Positions 1 to 5,443 of a stretch of DNA of 9,794 nt are shown here, in pieces (the stretch's first letter is position 1; the number at the start of each line of letters is the position of its first letter). The position numbers and the translations under genes are program-made. This stretch comes from a bacterium (lineage in GTDB: Bacteria > UBP18 > UBA7526), in NCBI GenBank assembly GCA_030615855.1, contig JAUWYL010000031.1, positions 1-9,794 on the forward strand. Reading direction: 5' to 3'. The notes beneath the pieces were generated by a model. It was not told where the DNA came from, searched no databases, and was given only the letters and a program-made list of their open reading frames with translations.

Positions 1-1
1 T

Positions 2-340
2 TCCCTAATTCCTTATTTAGGAGAGACCTTGCTCCGTCTTCCTAATAAGGAAATCCATATTGGTTTTATTGAGAAATGGTGGCTGGTAAATCCTTTAGCC
101 ATTATTGGTATTGGTATTGCTTATTTCAGCCCGACTACCAAATTTCCTCATGCCGGGCATGTCTTACTGAGCACTTGGGCATCATTATTCCATATTATGA
201 TGGCATTGGGTGGAGGAATAAATTGGATATTGGTTATTGTTACTTTCTTATTTTTATTTCTTGCGGTCTGGATACCCTGTTGTATAAGCGATATTGTCTT
301 TCCCTTACTTTTCGTTAAAGAAAATGCAAAAAGTAATTAA
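2..340 (+). CDS. C-terminal part of a multi-pass membrane protein (5' end outside window), family not recognised
   Basis: The reading frame is open to the left edge, so this is the last 112 residues of a longer protein; the TTG at 29 is an internal leucine codon rather than a convincing start. The visible part has hydrophobic stretches around WWLVNPLAIIGIGIAYF, HVLLSTWASLFHIMMALGG and a long one, INWILVIVTFLFLFLAVW, which runs into a CCISD motif and a final hydrophobic segment before a short basic tail. This indicates several membrane helices with the tail probably in the cytoplasm. The paired cysteines and the histidines near FPHAGH could bind metal, but that is inference. The gene overlaps the desulfidase-like gene by 17 nt, so the two are probably co-translated, and transport of a related substrate (an amino acid, metal or sulfur compound) is possible. 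I do not recognise the family. The local sequence is AT-rich. Confidence 0.7.
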   Translation, partial: SLIPYLGETLLRLPNKEIHIGFIEKWWLVNPLAIIGIGIAYFSPTTKFPHAGHVLLSTWASLFHIMMALGGGINWILVIVTFLFLFLAVWIPCCISDIVFPLLFVKENAKSN

Positions 341-1376
341 ATTACTTGAACAGGAAATAAAAGAAGTAGTGGGTTGTACTGAACCGGCGTGCATTGCTTT
401 CGCTTTTTCTAAGGCATCCAGTATTCTAAAAACAAAAACTGGCATAAAAGAATTTTCTGACAGAATAAATGTCAGGGTATATCTTTCTCGGGATATTTAT
501 CGCAATGCTTCTACAGTAAAAATTCCTGTTCTAAAATTGAGAGGTATTAAACCAGCTGTTGCCTGTGGAATTTATACTCCTGTTCCTTCCTTTAACCCCT
601 TTGCTCAAATTGGAAATAAAGAGAAAAGGAAAATTTTAAACCTCATTAAAGAGAAGAATTGGTTGGAAACGATTCCTTTAAAAAAAAGAGGAATTTTTGT
701 CAAGGTAGAGTTGAAAAATAGAAAAAATTGTGTTCAGGTGATAATTGAAGAAAGGCATGATAATATCAAGGAGATAGTTTTAAATGGAAAGAGAATTTTC
801 AGAGGTAAGAGAGAAAGATTACTTCGCATAAAAAATTTGGAAGAAATTAAAAGAATAGTTGAAATCAGAAATAAAAATCTGGAGACCATCGCCAGAAATT
901 TTTTAATTAAACAGGGTAAGGAAAGCGAAAAATATGGTTTTAAAGATATTTTGGAAGCGATAGAAAAATTAGTAGAAAAAAGGATGGAAGGAGAGGAGGT
1001 AAAAATTATTACCATTACGGGTTCAGGAAATCAGGGAATTCTGCTAACTTTACCCTTTTATGAGATTTATAAAAAAACGGGTAATAGAGTAATTTCCGCA
1101 TTTTTGTTCTCTATTCTTGTTCAGATTTATCTAACGCAGGAGGAAGGGAGGATCTCTGATCTATGTGGTTTAGCAAATAAGGTTGCTCCTTCCTTGATTG
1201 CTGGGGTATCGTATTATTATGGAGAAAGTTTATTTGAGATAAAAAAGAGAATGGAATTGGTAAAAGAGGTTTTAAGAGGGTTACTCTGCGAAGGAGCAAA
1301 GAAGAGTTGCGCCTTAAAGGCCCAATTGGTTTCAAGTTCGGTGTTTAAAATTCTTGGGCAATTACCATCTATTTAA
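324..1376 (+). CDS. L-cysteine desulfidase / UPF0597 (serine dehydratase alpha-chain-like) iron-sulfur enzyme
   Basis: This looks like a member of the UPF0597 family, which includes archaeal L-cysteine desulfidase and E. coli CyuA (YhaM). Characterised members use a [4Fe-4S] cluster to split L-cysteine into pyruvate, ammonia and sulfide. The N-terminal signature EVVGCTEPACIAFA lies at residues 14-27 (C18, C23). A GSGNQG loop is at 233-238, and C281 (DLCG), C322 and C329 (CEGAKKSCALK) match the C-terminal cluster-ligand pattern of the related serine dehydratases. I chose the ATG at 324 because the signature then sits near the N-terminus as in the family; an upstream TTG at 294 would add ten poorly matching residues. 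At 350 residues it is shorter than typical members (about 400-430), and the middle (residues 110-220) is lysine-rich and less conserved. The start overlaps the upstream membrane gene by 17 nt without a clear ribosome site, suggesting translational coupling. Cysteine versus another amino-acid substrate cannot be decided from sequence. Confidence 0.82.
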   Translation: MQKVIKLLEQEIKEVVGCTEPACIAFAFSKASSILKTKTGIKEFSDRINVRVYLSRDIYRNASTVKIPVLKLRGIKPAVACGIYTPVPSFNPFAQIGNKEKRKILNLIKEKNWLETIPLKKRGIFVKVELKNRKNCVQVIIEERHDNIKEIVLNGKRIFRGKRERLLRIKNLEEIKRIVEIRNKNLETIARNFLIKQGKESEKYGFKDILEAIEKLVEKRMEGEEVKIITITGSGNQGILLTLPFYEIYKKTGNRVISAFLFSILVQIYLTQEEGRISDLCGLANKVAPSLIAGVSYYYGESLFEIKKRMELVKEVLRGLLCEGAKKSCALKAQLVSSSVFKILGQLPSI

Positions 1377-1388
1377 AAGGAGAAATAA

Positions 1389-1592
1389 ATGCCTATTTAC
1401 ACTTTTGCCTGTGAGGATTGTGGCGAGAAGTTCGATCTATTAGTAGGGGTTACTGCCGAGAAGGAAGAATTGAAATGCAAGAAATGTGGTAGTAAAAAGA
1501 TTACCAAAGAGATAAGCGGCTTCAGCGTTGGCAAATCATCAAGTTCCAGCAGTGATTCCAGCTGTCCCACTGGAACCTGCCCTTTAGGATGA
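1389..1592 (+). CDS. FmdB-family zinc ribbon protein
   Basis: This 67-residue protein starts with the MPIYTFACEDCG sequence typical of the FmdB / CxxC_CxxC_SSSS family. Two CxxC knuckles (C8/C11 and C30/C33) would bind one zinc ion. A serine-rich linker follows at about residues 50-58, as in many members. It ends in CPTGTCPLG, which adds two more cysteines (C59, C64). A clear AAGGAG ribosome site precedes the ATG, 12 nt after the desulfidase stop, so it belongs to the same transcript. The family was named after a putative regulator of formamidase in Methylophilus, but its general function is not established. A role in transcription or in binding metal during cofactor assembly would fit the surroundings, but that is inference. 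Confidence 0.88.
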   Translation: MPIYTFACEDCGEKFDLLVGVTAEKEELKCKKCGSKKITKEISGFSVGKSSSSSSDSSCPTGTCPLG

Positions 1593-1640
1593 AGTGGCAA
1601 ACAATGGCTTTCAAAAATGACTCAGAAACCTTTGAAAAAG

Positions 1641-1648
1641 GGGGGAGG
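1641..1648 (+). promoter_or_regulatory. Ribosome binding site deciding the TrmO-family start
   Basis: The GGGGGAGG stretch lies 7 nt before the ATG at 1656. A competing ATG at 1652 is in another frame, so this spacing supports 1656 as the true start. Confidence 0.7.
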
Positions 1649-1655
1649 TTGATGT

Positions 1656-2087
1656 ATGAGAATAAGACCTATAGGAATAATAAATACACCATATAAATCC
1701 AAAGAAGAAACTCCCATTCAACCATTCAGATCGAAAGGTATTGGTAAAGTCACAGTCTTCAAAGAATACCAAGAAGGACTAAAGGATATAGAGGGATTTT
1801 CCCATATCATTCTCATTTATAAGTTCCACAGATCAAGGGGCTATCGATTGATGGTGGAGCCTTTTGTAAATAATGAATTACGCGGCCTCTTTGCCACAAG
1901 ATATCCGAGAAGGCCGAACCAGATAGGCTTAACTGTGGTTAATCTATTAAGAAGGAAGAACAATATTCTTTTTGTAAGAGGCATCGATGTAGTAGATGAG
2001 ACCCCACTCCTTGATATCAAACCTTATGTCCCTGAATTCGGACCAAAGACAAAGGTGAAAATAGGCTGGCTAAAGGGAAAGATATGA
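1656..2087 (+). CDS. TrmO-family (UPF0066/YaeB) SAM-dependent methyltransferase, short form
   Basis: TrmO methylates the N6-threonylcarbamoyl adenosine at position 37 of tRNA-Thr using S-adenosylmethionine. The family fold is visible here: an N-terminal PIGIINTPY strand, then FSHIILIYKFHRS (48-60), the hallmark FATRYPRRPNQIGL (79-92), and DVVDETPLLDIKPYVP (111-126). At 143 residues it carries only the SAM-binding beta-barrel domain and lacks the C-terminal domain of the roughly 235-residue E. coli enzyme. Short forms like this are common in archaea and anaerobic bacteria. Its stop overlaps the start of the MinD-ferredoxin gene as ATGA, so the two are translationally coupled. Because short UPF0066 proteins recur beside NifX/MinD-ferredoxin genes, a substrate other than tRNA is possible; this is inference. 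Family membership is well supported, the exact substrate is not. Confidence 0.9.
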   Translation: MRIRPIGIINTPYKSKEETPIQPFRSKGIGKVTVFKEYQEGLKDIEGFSHIILIYKFHRSRGYRLMVEPFVNNELRGLFATRYPRRPNQIGLTVVNLLRRKNNILFVRGIDVVDETPLLDIKPYVPEFGPKTKVKIGWLKGKI

Positions 2088-2941
2088 AACAAATTGTTAT
2101 TATCAGTGGGAAAGGAGGCACAGGGAAAACGGTCATTACCGCCTCTTTTGCTACTTTGGCTAAAAATAAAGTAATAGCGGATTGTGATGTGGATGCCCCT
2201 AATCTGCATCTTATTCTAAAGCCCGAGGTTTTAAAATCATATCCTTTCCAGAGTGGCTTTGATATCGTCAAGGATGATTCAAAATGCAATTTCTGTCGGG
2301 AGTGTCAGAAGGTTTGTCGCTTTGATGCCATCCGGGATGACCTGTCTATCGATCCTGTAGCCTGTGAGGCTTGTGGGGTCTGCGTAGAGGTATGTCCCCA
2401 GAAAGCATTGAAACTGGTTCCCAAAGTCTCAGGCACTACCTATCTCTCCCGAACAAAGTATGGCCCTTTCTCCCATGCTAAGTTAGGAATTGCTGAGGAG
2501 AATTCTGGCAAGTTGGTTAGTGAGGTGAGGAAGAATGCGGTCAATATGGCTGAAGAAGAGAATAAGGATTTAATTATTATCGATGGTCCCCCAGGGATCG
2601 GCTGCCCGGTCATCGCCTCAGTTACTGGGGCCAATTTGGCATTAATCGTTACTGAACCTACTCTATCTGGAATATGGGACTTGGAACGTGCTCTGGAATT
2701 AACCAGACATTTTCAGATAAGAACCTTGGTCTGCATCAATAAATATGACCTCAACCTTAAGAATAGTCAGAATATTGAAAAATTCTGTAAAGAGAGTAGA
2801 ATAGAGATAGCAGGCCGGATATCCTTTAATCCCCAGGTAACTAAAGCTATGGTTCAGGGAAAAACCATTATGGAATATCCAGAAAGTCCACCAGCCAGAG
2901 AGGTAGAAGAGATGTGGGAGAAAGTAAGGGGTACCGGGTGA
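2084..2941 (+). CDS. MinD-superfamily P-loop ATPase with inserted two-cluster ferredoxin domain (COG1149 type)
   Basis: This is a 285-residue cytoplasmic ATPase. The deviant Walker A motif GKGGTGKT is at 9-16, with DCDVDAPN at 33-40 as the switch region and IIDGPPG at 165-171 as the Walker B region, including a cysteine (C174) shortly after. Between the first two and the third lies a ferredoxin insert with two CxxCxxCxxxC motifs: C68/C71/C74/C78 and C94/C97/C100/C104, the second followed by proline. Each would hold a [4Fe-4S] cluster. The gene starts at the ATGA overlap with the TrmO-family gene, with AAAGGGA upstream. Members of this family occur in the ORP loci of Desulfovibrio, usually as two adjacent paralogues; only one is present here. 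The role is probably ATP-dependent electron or cluster transfer to the NifX-like carriers. The family assignment is secure; the partner is inferred. Confidence 0.93.
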   Translation: MKQIVIISGKGGTGKTVITASFATLAKNKVIADCDVDAPNLHLILKPEVLKSYPFQSGFDIVKDDSKCNFCRECQKVCRFDAIRDDLSIDPVACEACGVCVEVCPQKALKLVPKVSGTTYLSRTKYGPFSHAKLGIAEENSGKLVSEVRKNAVNMAEEENKDLIIIDGPPGIGCPVIASVTGANLALIVTEPTLSGIWDLERALELTRHFQIRTLVCINKYDLNLKNSQNIEKFCKESRIEIAGRISFNPQVTKAMVQGKTIMEYPESPPAREVEEMWEKVRGTG

Positions 2942-2960
2942 TCAGGTTATCGGGTAATCG
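2937..2960 (+). repeat. 8-bp tandem phrase GGTNATCR, three units
   Basis: Three adjoining 8-mers, GGTGATCA, GGTTATCG and GGTAATCG, begin within the last codons of the MinD-ferredoxin gene and include its TGA stop. Part of a dense set of small repeats filling the gap to 3110. Confidence 0.7.
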
Positions 2961-3006
2961 GTGAACAGTAAAAAGTAAAAGAGCGAGAAAGGGGGTAGAT
3001 AAATAG

Positions 3007-3027
3007 CGAAAGACGAGGAACGAAGGA
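3007..3027 (+). repeat. 7-bp tandem phrase CGAARGA-like, three units
   Basis: The units CGAAAGA, CGAGGAA and CGAAGGA lie end to end. They differ in sequence and period from the arrays on either side in the same gap. Confidence 0.65.
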
Positions 3028-3040
3028 TGATTCAAGAGCA

Positions 3041-3090
3041 ACCGATATTAACTGTTGTTAACCGTTATTAACTGATATTAACTGAGAGTA
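3041..3090 (+). repeat. 10-bp tandem array, consensus ACYGNTATTA, four units plus a decayed fifth
   Basis: The units ACCGATATTA, ACTGTTGTTA, ACCGTTATTA, ACTGATATTA and a decayed ACTGAGAGTA lie in exact 10-bp register. Read in another phase they are 9-mers of the form GWTNTTAAC starting at 3044, 3054, 3064 and 3074. One copy, GTTATTAAC, is palindromic around its central base. The array ends about 20 bp before the Mrp start codon, so it lies in or near the 5' leader of that gene. The 10-bp period would place every unit on the same face of the helix. Confidence 0.8.
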
Positions 3091-3110
3091 GGAAGTAAGG
3101 CGAGGACAAG

Positions 3111-3926
3111 ATGGAGAAGCGTAATCTGGAAGAGGAGAAGAGGCTTCTCAAAGAGAAGTTGAAGACCATAAAACATAAGATTTTTATCATCAGTAATAAG
3201 GGAGGGGTAGGCAAGAGTAGTGTGGCGGTCAATTTAGCGGTCGCCTTAGCCCAGGATACGTATCAAGTAGGGCTTCTGGATGCCGACCTTCATGGTCCGA
3301 GCATTGCCAAGATGTTGAGGATCGAAGGTCAAACATTGAGGGGCGGTGAGAATAAGATCATTCCCTTTCCCATCTATTCCAATCTCAAAGTAGTCTCTAT
3401 TGCTTTACTATTAGAGAGTCCGGATTCTCCTCTCATCTGGAGGGGACCACTTAAAATAAAGGCCCTCCAGCAGTTTTTAAAAGATGTGGAGTGGGGGGAG
3501 TTAGATTATTTAGTAGTTGACCTACCACCAGGAACCGGGGATGAGCCATTATCCATCTGTCAATTCATCCCTGAAGCAGATGGGGGAGTTGTGGTTACTA
3601 CACCTCAGGATATTGCTCTTTTAGATTCTCGTAAATGCATCTCTTTCTTGAGGGCATTAAAGATTCCGGTATTGGGTATCTTAGAGAATATGACGGAGTT
3701 CATCTGTCCTCATTGTGGGAAGAAAACAGAGCTCTTTGGTTCTGGAGGGGGAGAGAAAGCCTCCCGGGAGATGAAGGTTCCCTTCTTAGGGAAGGTCCCC
3801 TTTGAGAAGAGGATTGTGGAATCTACGGATGAGGGAAGGCCATTCATTGCCGAGTATGGGGAGACAGAGACTGCTCGGGTCTTTAAAGAGGTCGTTTCCC
3901 GAATAATTGGGGAGATTGAGAAGTGA
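3111..3926 (+). CDS. Mrp/NBP35/ApbC-family iron-sulfur carrier ATPase
   Basis: Mrp proteins bind a [4Fe-4S] cluster at a dimer interface and pass it to apo-proteins, using ATP. This 271-residue protein has the deviant Walker A motif NKGGVGKS at 29-36 (with N where most members have G, but both key lysines K30 and K35 kept). DADLHGPS follows at 57-64, and DLPPGTGDEP at 137-146. The family CxxC bridging-cluster motif, CPHC, is at 199-202. The first 20 residues are a charged, probably helical extension; the DUF59 domain found on many bacterial Mrp proteins is absent. The ATG follows GAGGA at 3102-3106. It overlaps the J-domain gene by GTGA. Its position between MinD-ferredoxin and NifX-like genes fits a cluster scaffold or delivery role. 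Confidence 0.94.
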   Translation: MEKRNLEEEKRLLKEKLKTIKHKIFIISNKGGVGKSSVAVNLAVALAQDTYQVGLLDADLHGPSIAKMLRIEGQTLRGGENKIIPFPIYSNLKVVSIALLLESPDSPLIWRGPLKIKALQQFLKDVEWGELDYLVVDLPPGTGDEPLSICQFIPEADGGVVVTTPQDIALLDSRKCISFLRALKIPVLGILENMTEFICPHCGKKTELFGSGGGEKASREMKVPFLGKVPFEKRIVESTDEGRPFIAEYGETETARVFKEVVSRIIGEIEK

Positions 3927-4207
3927 GAAGATTTGAAAAGATAGATAGGGCAAGAAACCTACTTGGACTGGGAGAAGAAGCAAGCTTAGAAGAGATAAAG
4001 AGGACCTATCGGGAATTGGCTAAGAAGTTCCATCCGGATAAGAAGAGGGGCGATAAGAGGAAGATGCAGGAGATAAACCAGGCCTATAAGGACCTCTTGA
4101 GTTACTGTGAGAACTATCGCTATCCTTTGAGTAAGGAGAGGATAGCGAAAGAGGATCGGAGGAGTAGGCTGGAAGAGCGCTTCAAGGACGACTGGCTCAT
4201 GAGGTAA
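3923..4207 (+). CDS. Small J-domain (DnaJ-like) protein
   Basis: This 94-residue protein is essentially a lone J domain: helix I (ARNLLGLGEEASLEEIKRTY), helix II (YRELAKKFH), the diagnostic HPD at 37-39, and helix III (KMQEINQAYKDLLSYC). A strongly charged tail of about 30 residues follows. It has no Gly/Phe region, zinc domain or substrate domain of DnaJ, and no transmembrane segment. The start is the GTG in the GTGA overlap with the Mrp gene. This coupling suggests that the two are made in fixed ratio. By analogy with HscB, which brings an Hsp70 to the iron-sulfur scaffold IscU, it may recruit DnaK to the Mrp protein; this is inference, since it is not HscB-like outside the J domain. Confidence 0.9.
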   Translation: MRRFEKIDRARNLLGLGEEASLEEIKRTYRELAKKFHPDKKRGDKRKMQEINQAYKDLLSYCENYRYPLSKERIAKEDRRSRLEERFKDDWLMR

Positions 4208-4208
4208 A

Positions 4209-4243
4209 ATGATTACGGCGATTATTTAGATGATTATGGCGAT
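4209..4243 (+). repeat. Two copies of ATGATTAYGGCGAT, 21 bp apart
   Basis: The 14-mers at 4209-4222 and 4230-4243 differ at one base. The 21-bp spacing is two helical turns. They occupy nearly the whole 46-bp gap before the methyltransferase gene, which has no recognisable ribosome site. Confidence 0.65.
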
Positions 4244-4253
4244 GTGATCACCA

Positions 4254-4928
4254 ATGGGATTAAAAATTGATGCTTTAAAGTATGATCAGTGGTATCGATC
4301 ACCAAAAGGGAGTTATGTCGGTGATTTAGAGAGAGAACTCCTAACAGACTTAATGAGGCCAGAGAGGGGGGAAAGTCTTCTCGATGTCGGTTGCGGGACA
4401 GGATATTTCTCCTTCTATTTCTACCAGTTAGGACTCAAGATTACTGGTCTGGATAATTCAGAAGAGATGCTCAATGTGGCACGGAGTAAGATCAAGAAGA
4501 AGGGAGATATTGAGTTCATCTCTGGAGAAGCAACCAGCCTTCCTTTTTCGGACAATTCCTTTGATATCGTTACTCTCATTACCAGTCTGGGATTCATAAA
4601 AGAACCGAGTAAAGCGATTAGAGAAGCCTTCCGGGTAGCAAGCAAGAGGGTAGTTTTAGGAACTCTAAATAAATACAGTATCTGGGCTCTTTATCGGAGG
4701 ATAGAAGGATTATTCAGGCCCACAGTATATAACGAGACAAGGTTCTACTCCTTAAAGGGATTACGGAACCTCGTCATCCCTCAAGCGGAGAATAGTAAGA
4801 TCATCTGGAGAAGCATCCTATTCTTGCCTTCTTTCCCCCGATTGCGAAGAATAGAAAAGAACCTGTCCAGATTCAAAATTCCCTTTGGAGCTTTCTTGGT
4901 CTTAGTAGTTGAACTGCAAAAAGAGTAA
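4254..4928 (+). CDS. Class I SAM-dependent methyltransferase (Methyltransf_11 type)
   Basis: The 224-residue protein carries the Rossmann-fold methyltransferase motifs in order: LLDVGCGTG (motif I, 42-50), an acidic end of strand 2 at LDNSEEML (66-73), and EATSLPFSDNSFDIV (92-106). It begins with KYDQWYRSPKGSYV, a pattern shared by a subgroup of small-molecule methyltransferases, and ends with a hydrophobic strand GAFLVLVVELQ. The substrate is unknown. The ATG at 4254 is the first in frame after a stop at 4245-4247, but no Shine-Dalgarno sequence precedes it; the gap is filled with a short repeat instead. Its place between the J-domain and NifX-like genes suggests a role linked to the same cofactor or metal pathway, which is inference. 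Confidence 0.9.
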   Translation: MGLKIDALKYDQWYRSPKGSYVGDLERELLTDLMRPERGESLLDVGCGTGYFSFYFYQLGLKITGLDNSEEMLNVARSKIKKKGDIEFISGEATSLPFSDNSFDIVTLITSLGFIKEPSKAIREAFRVASKRVVLGTLNKYSIWALYRRIEGLFRPTVYNETRFYSLKGLRNLVIPQAENSKIIWRSILFLPSFPRLRRIEKNLSRFKIPFGAFLVLVVELQKE

Positions 4929-4930
4929 AG

Positions 4931-4979
4931 GTTACTAACAGTTACTATCGGTTACTAATTGGTTACTAACGGTTACCAA
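4931..4979 (+). repeat. GTTACTAAC array, five units at 10-11 bp spacing
   Basis: Units start at 4931, 4941, 4951, 4962 and 4972: GTTACTAAC, GTTACTATC, GTTACTAAT, GTTACTAAC and GTTACCAA. The core GTTA-N-TAAC is palindromic. Copies in the opposite orientation (GTAGTAAC or GTAACAG-like) follow at 5017, 5030 and 5043. The array lies between the methyltransferase stop and the NifX-like start, and fills most of the 149-bp gap. Confidence 0.8.
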
Positions 4980-4997
4980 AAAGCAACTATTGGTAAC
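4972..4997 (+). other. 8-bp perfect inverted repeat in the gap before the first NifX-like gene
   Basis: GTTACCAA (4972-4979) pairs with TTGGTAAC (4990-4997) around a 10-nt loop. It is built from the last unit of the GTTACTAAC array and the first reversed copy. There is no T-run after it, so it is not a standard intrinsic terminator; it might be an operator or an RNA hairpin. Confidence 0.5.
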
Positions 4998-5060
4998 AGT
5001 CGCGATTTATCGAGATGTAGTAACTGCTCGTAACAGTGAAGCGTAGTAACCATTTTGTAT

Positions 5061-5069
5061 AGAGGAGGT
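5061..5069 (+). promoter_or_regulatory. Strong ribosome binding site of the first NifX-like gene
   Basis: AGAGGAGGT lies 8 nt before the ATG at 5078, one of the best Shine-Dalgarno matches in the window. Confidence 0.8.
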
Positions 5070-5077
5070 CTAACGAG

Positions 5078-5443
5078 ATGAAAATAGCCATATCCACAGA
5101 CGGTGACCAGGTCTCCGCCCATTTTGGGAGGTGCCCTTCCTTTACCCTAATAGAGGTTGAGGATAGCAAAGTCAAAAGTAAAGAAGTCATTCCTAACCCT
5201 GGTCATCACCCTGGTTTCCTACCCCAGTTCTTTCATGAAAGGGGTGTGGAATGTATTATCGCTGGAGGGGCGGGACAAAGAGCTCAGAGCCTTTTTGCCG
5301 AAAGAGGGATTAAGTTAATCGTAGGAATAAGTGGCAAGGTAGATGACACCATTGAGAAACTGCTCAAAGGCGAGTTAAAAGGCGGGGAAAGCCTCTGTCG
5401 GCCGGGAGCAGGTGAGGGTTATGGGATCCCTAAAACAGAGTAA
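5078..5443 (+). CDS. NifX/NafY-family (dinitrogenase iron-molybdenum cofactor biosynthesis) protein 1
   Basis: The fold of this family (also in NifX, VnfX, NafY, the C-terminal part of some NifB and the orange protein ORP) binds metal-sulfur cofactors. The 121-residue protein shows its typical landmarks: MKIAISTDGDQVSAHFGRC (1-19), PNPGHHPGFLPQFFH (39-53), GGAGQRAQSLFAERGI (63-78) and the closing GISG (83-86). Possible metal ligands are C19, H43, H44, H53 and C107. The C-terminal tail ESLCRPGAGEGYG extends beyond the core and holds C107. No nitrogenase genes are visible, so this is more likely an ORP-like carrier than a FeMo-cofactor protein. Its end overlaps the start of the YibE/F gene by 23 nt or more, so those two are coupled. 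Family is secure; cargo is unknown. Confidence 0.92.
   Translation: MKIAISTDGDQVSAHFGRCPSFTLIEVEDSKVKSKEVIPNPGHHPGFLPQFFHERGVECIIAGGAGQRAQSLFAERGIKLIVGISGKVDDTIEKLLKGELKGGESLCRPGAGEGYGIPKTE

Noticed and set aside
294-323. Upstream TTG start for the desulfidase-like gene
   Set aside because: The ten extra residues do not match the family, whose proteins begin shortly before the EVVGCTEP signature.
1609-1637. TTTCAAA/TTTGAAA inverted repeat as a transcription terminator
   Set aside because: The 7-bp stem is AT-rich with a 15-nt loop, and a G-run rather than a T-run follows, which serves as the ribosome site of the next gene.
3027-3071. Possible 14-residue leader peptide starting at ATG 3027
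   Set aside because: It has no ribosome site and is mostly made of the 10-bp repeat units; there is no regulatory codon run or terminator behind it.
4931-5050. CRISPR array
   Set aside because: The units are only 9 bp with no spacers of constant length, and no cas genes are nearby.
5051-5060. TTGTAT as a sigma-70 minus-10 box before the first NifX-like gene
   Set aside because: It would put the transcription start within the ribosome site, and no matching minus-35 element is seen.
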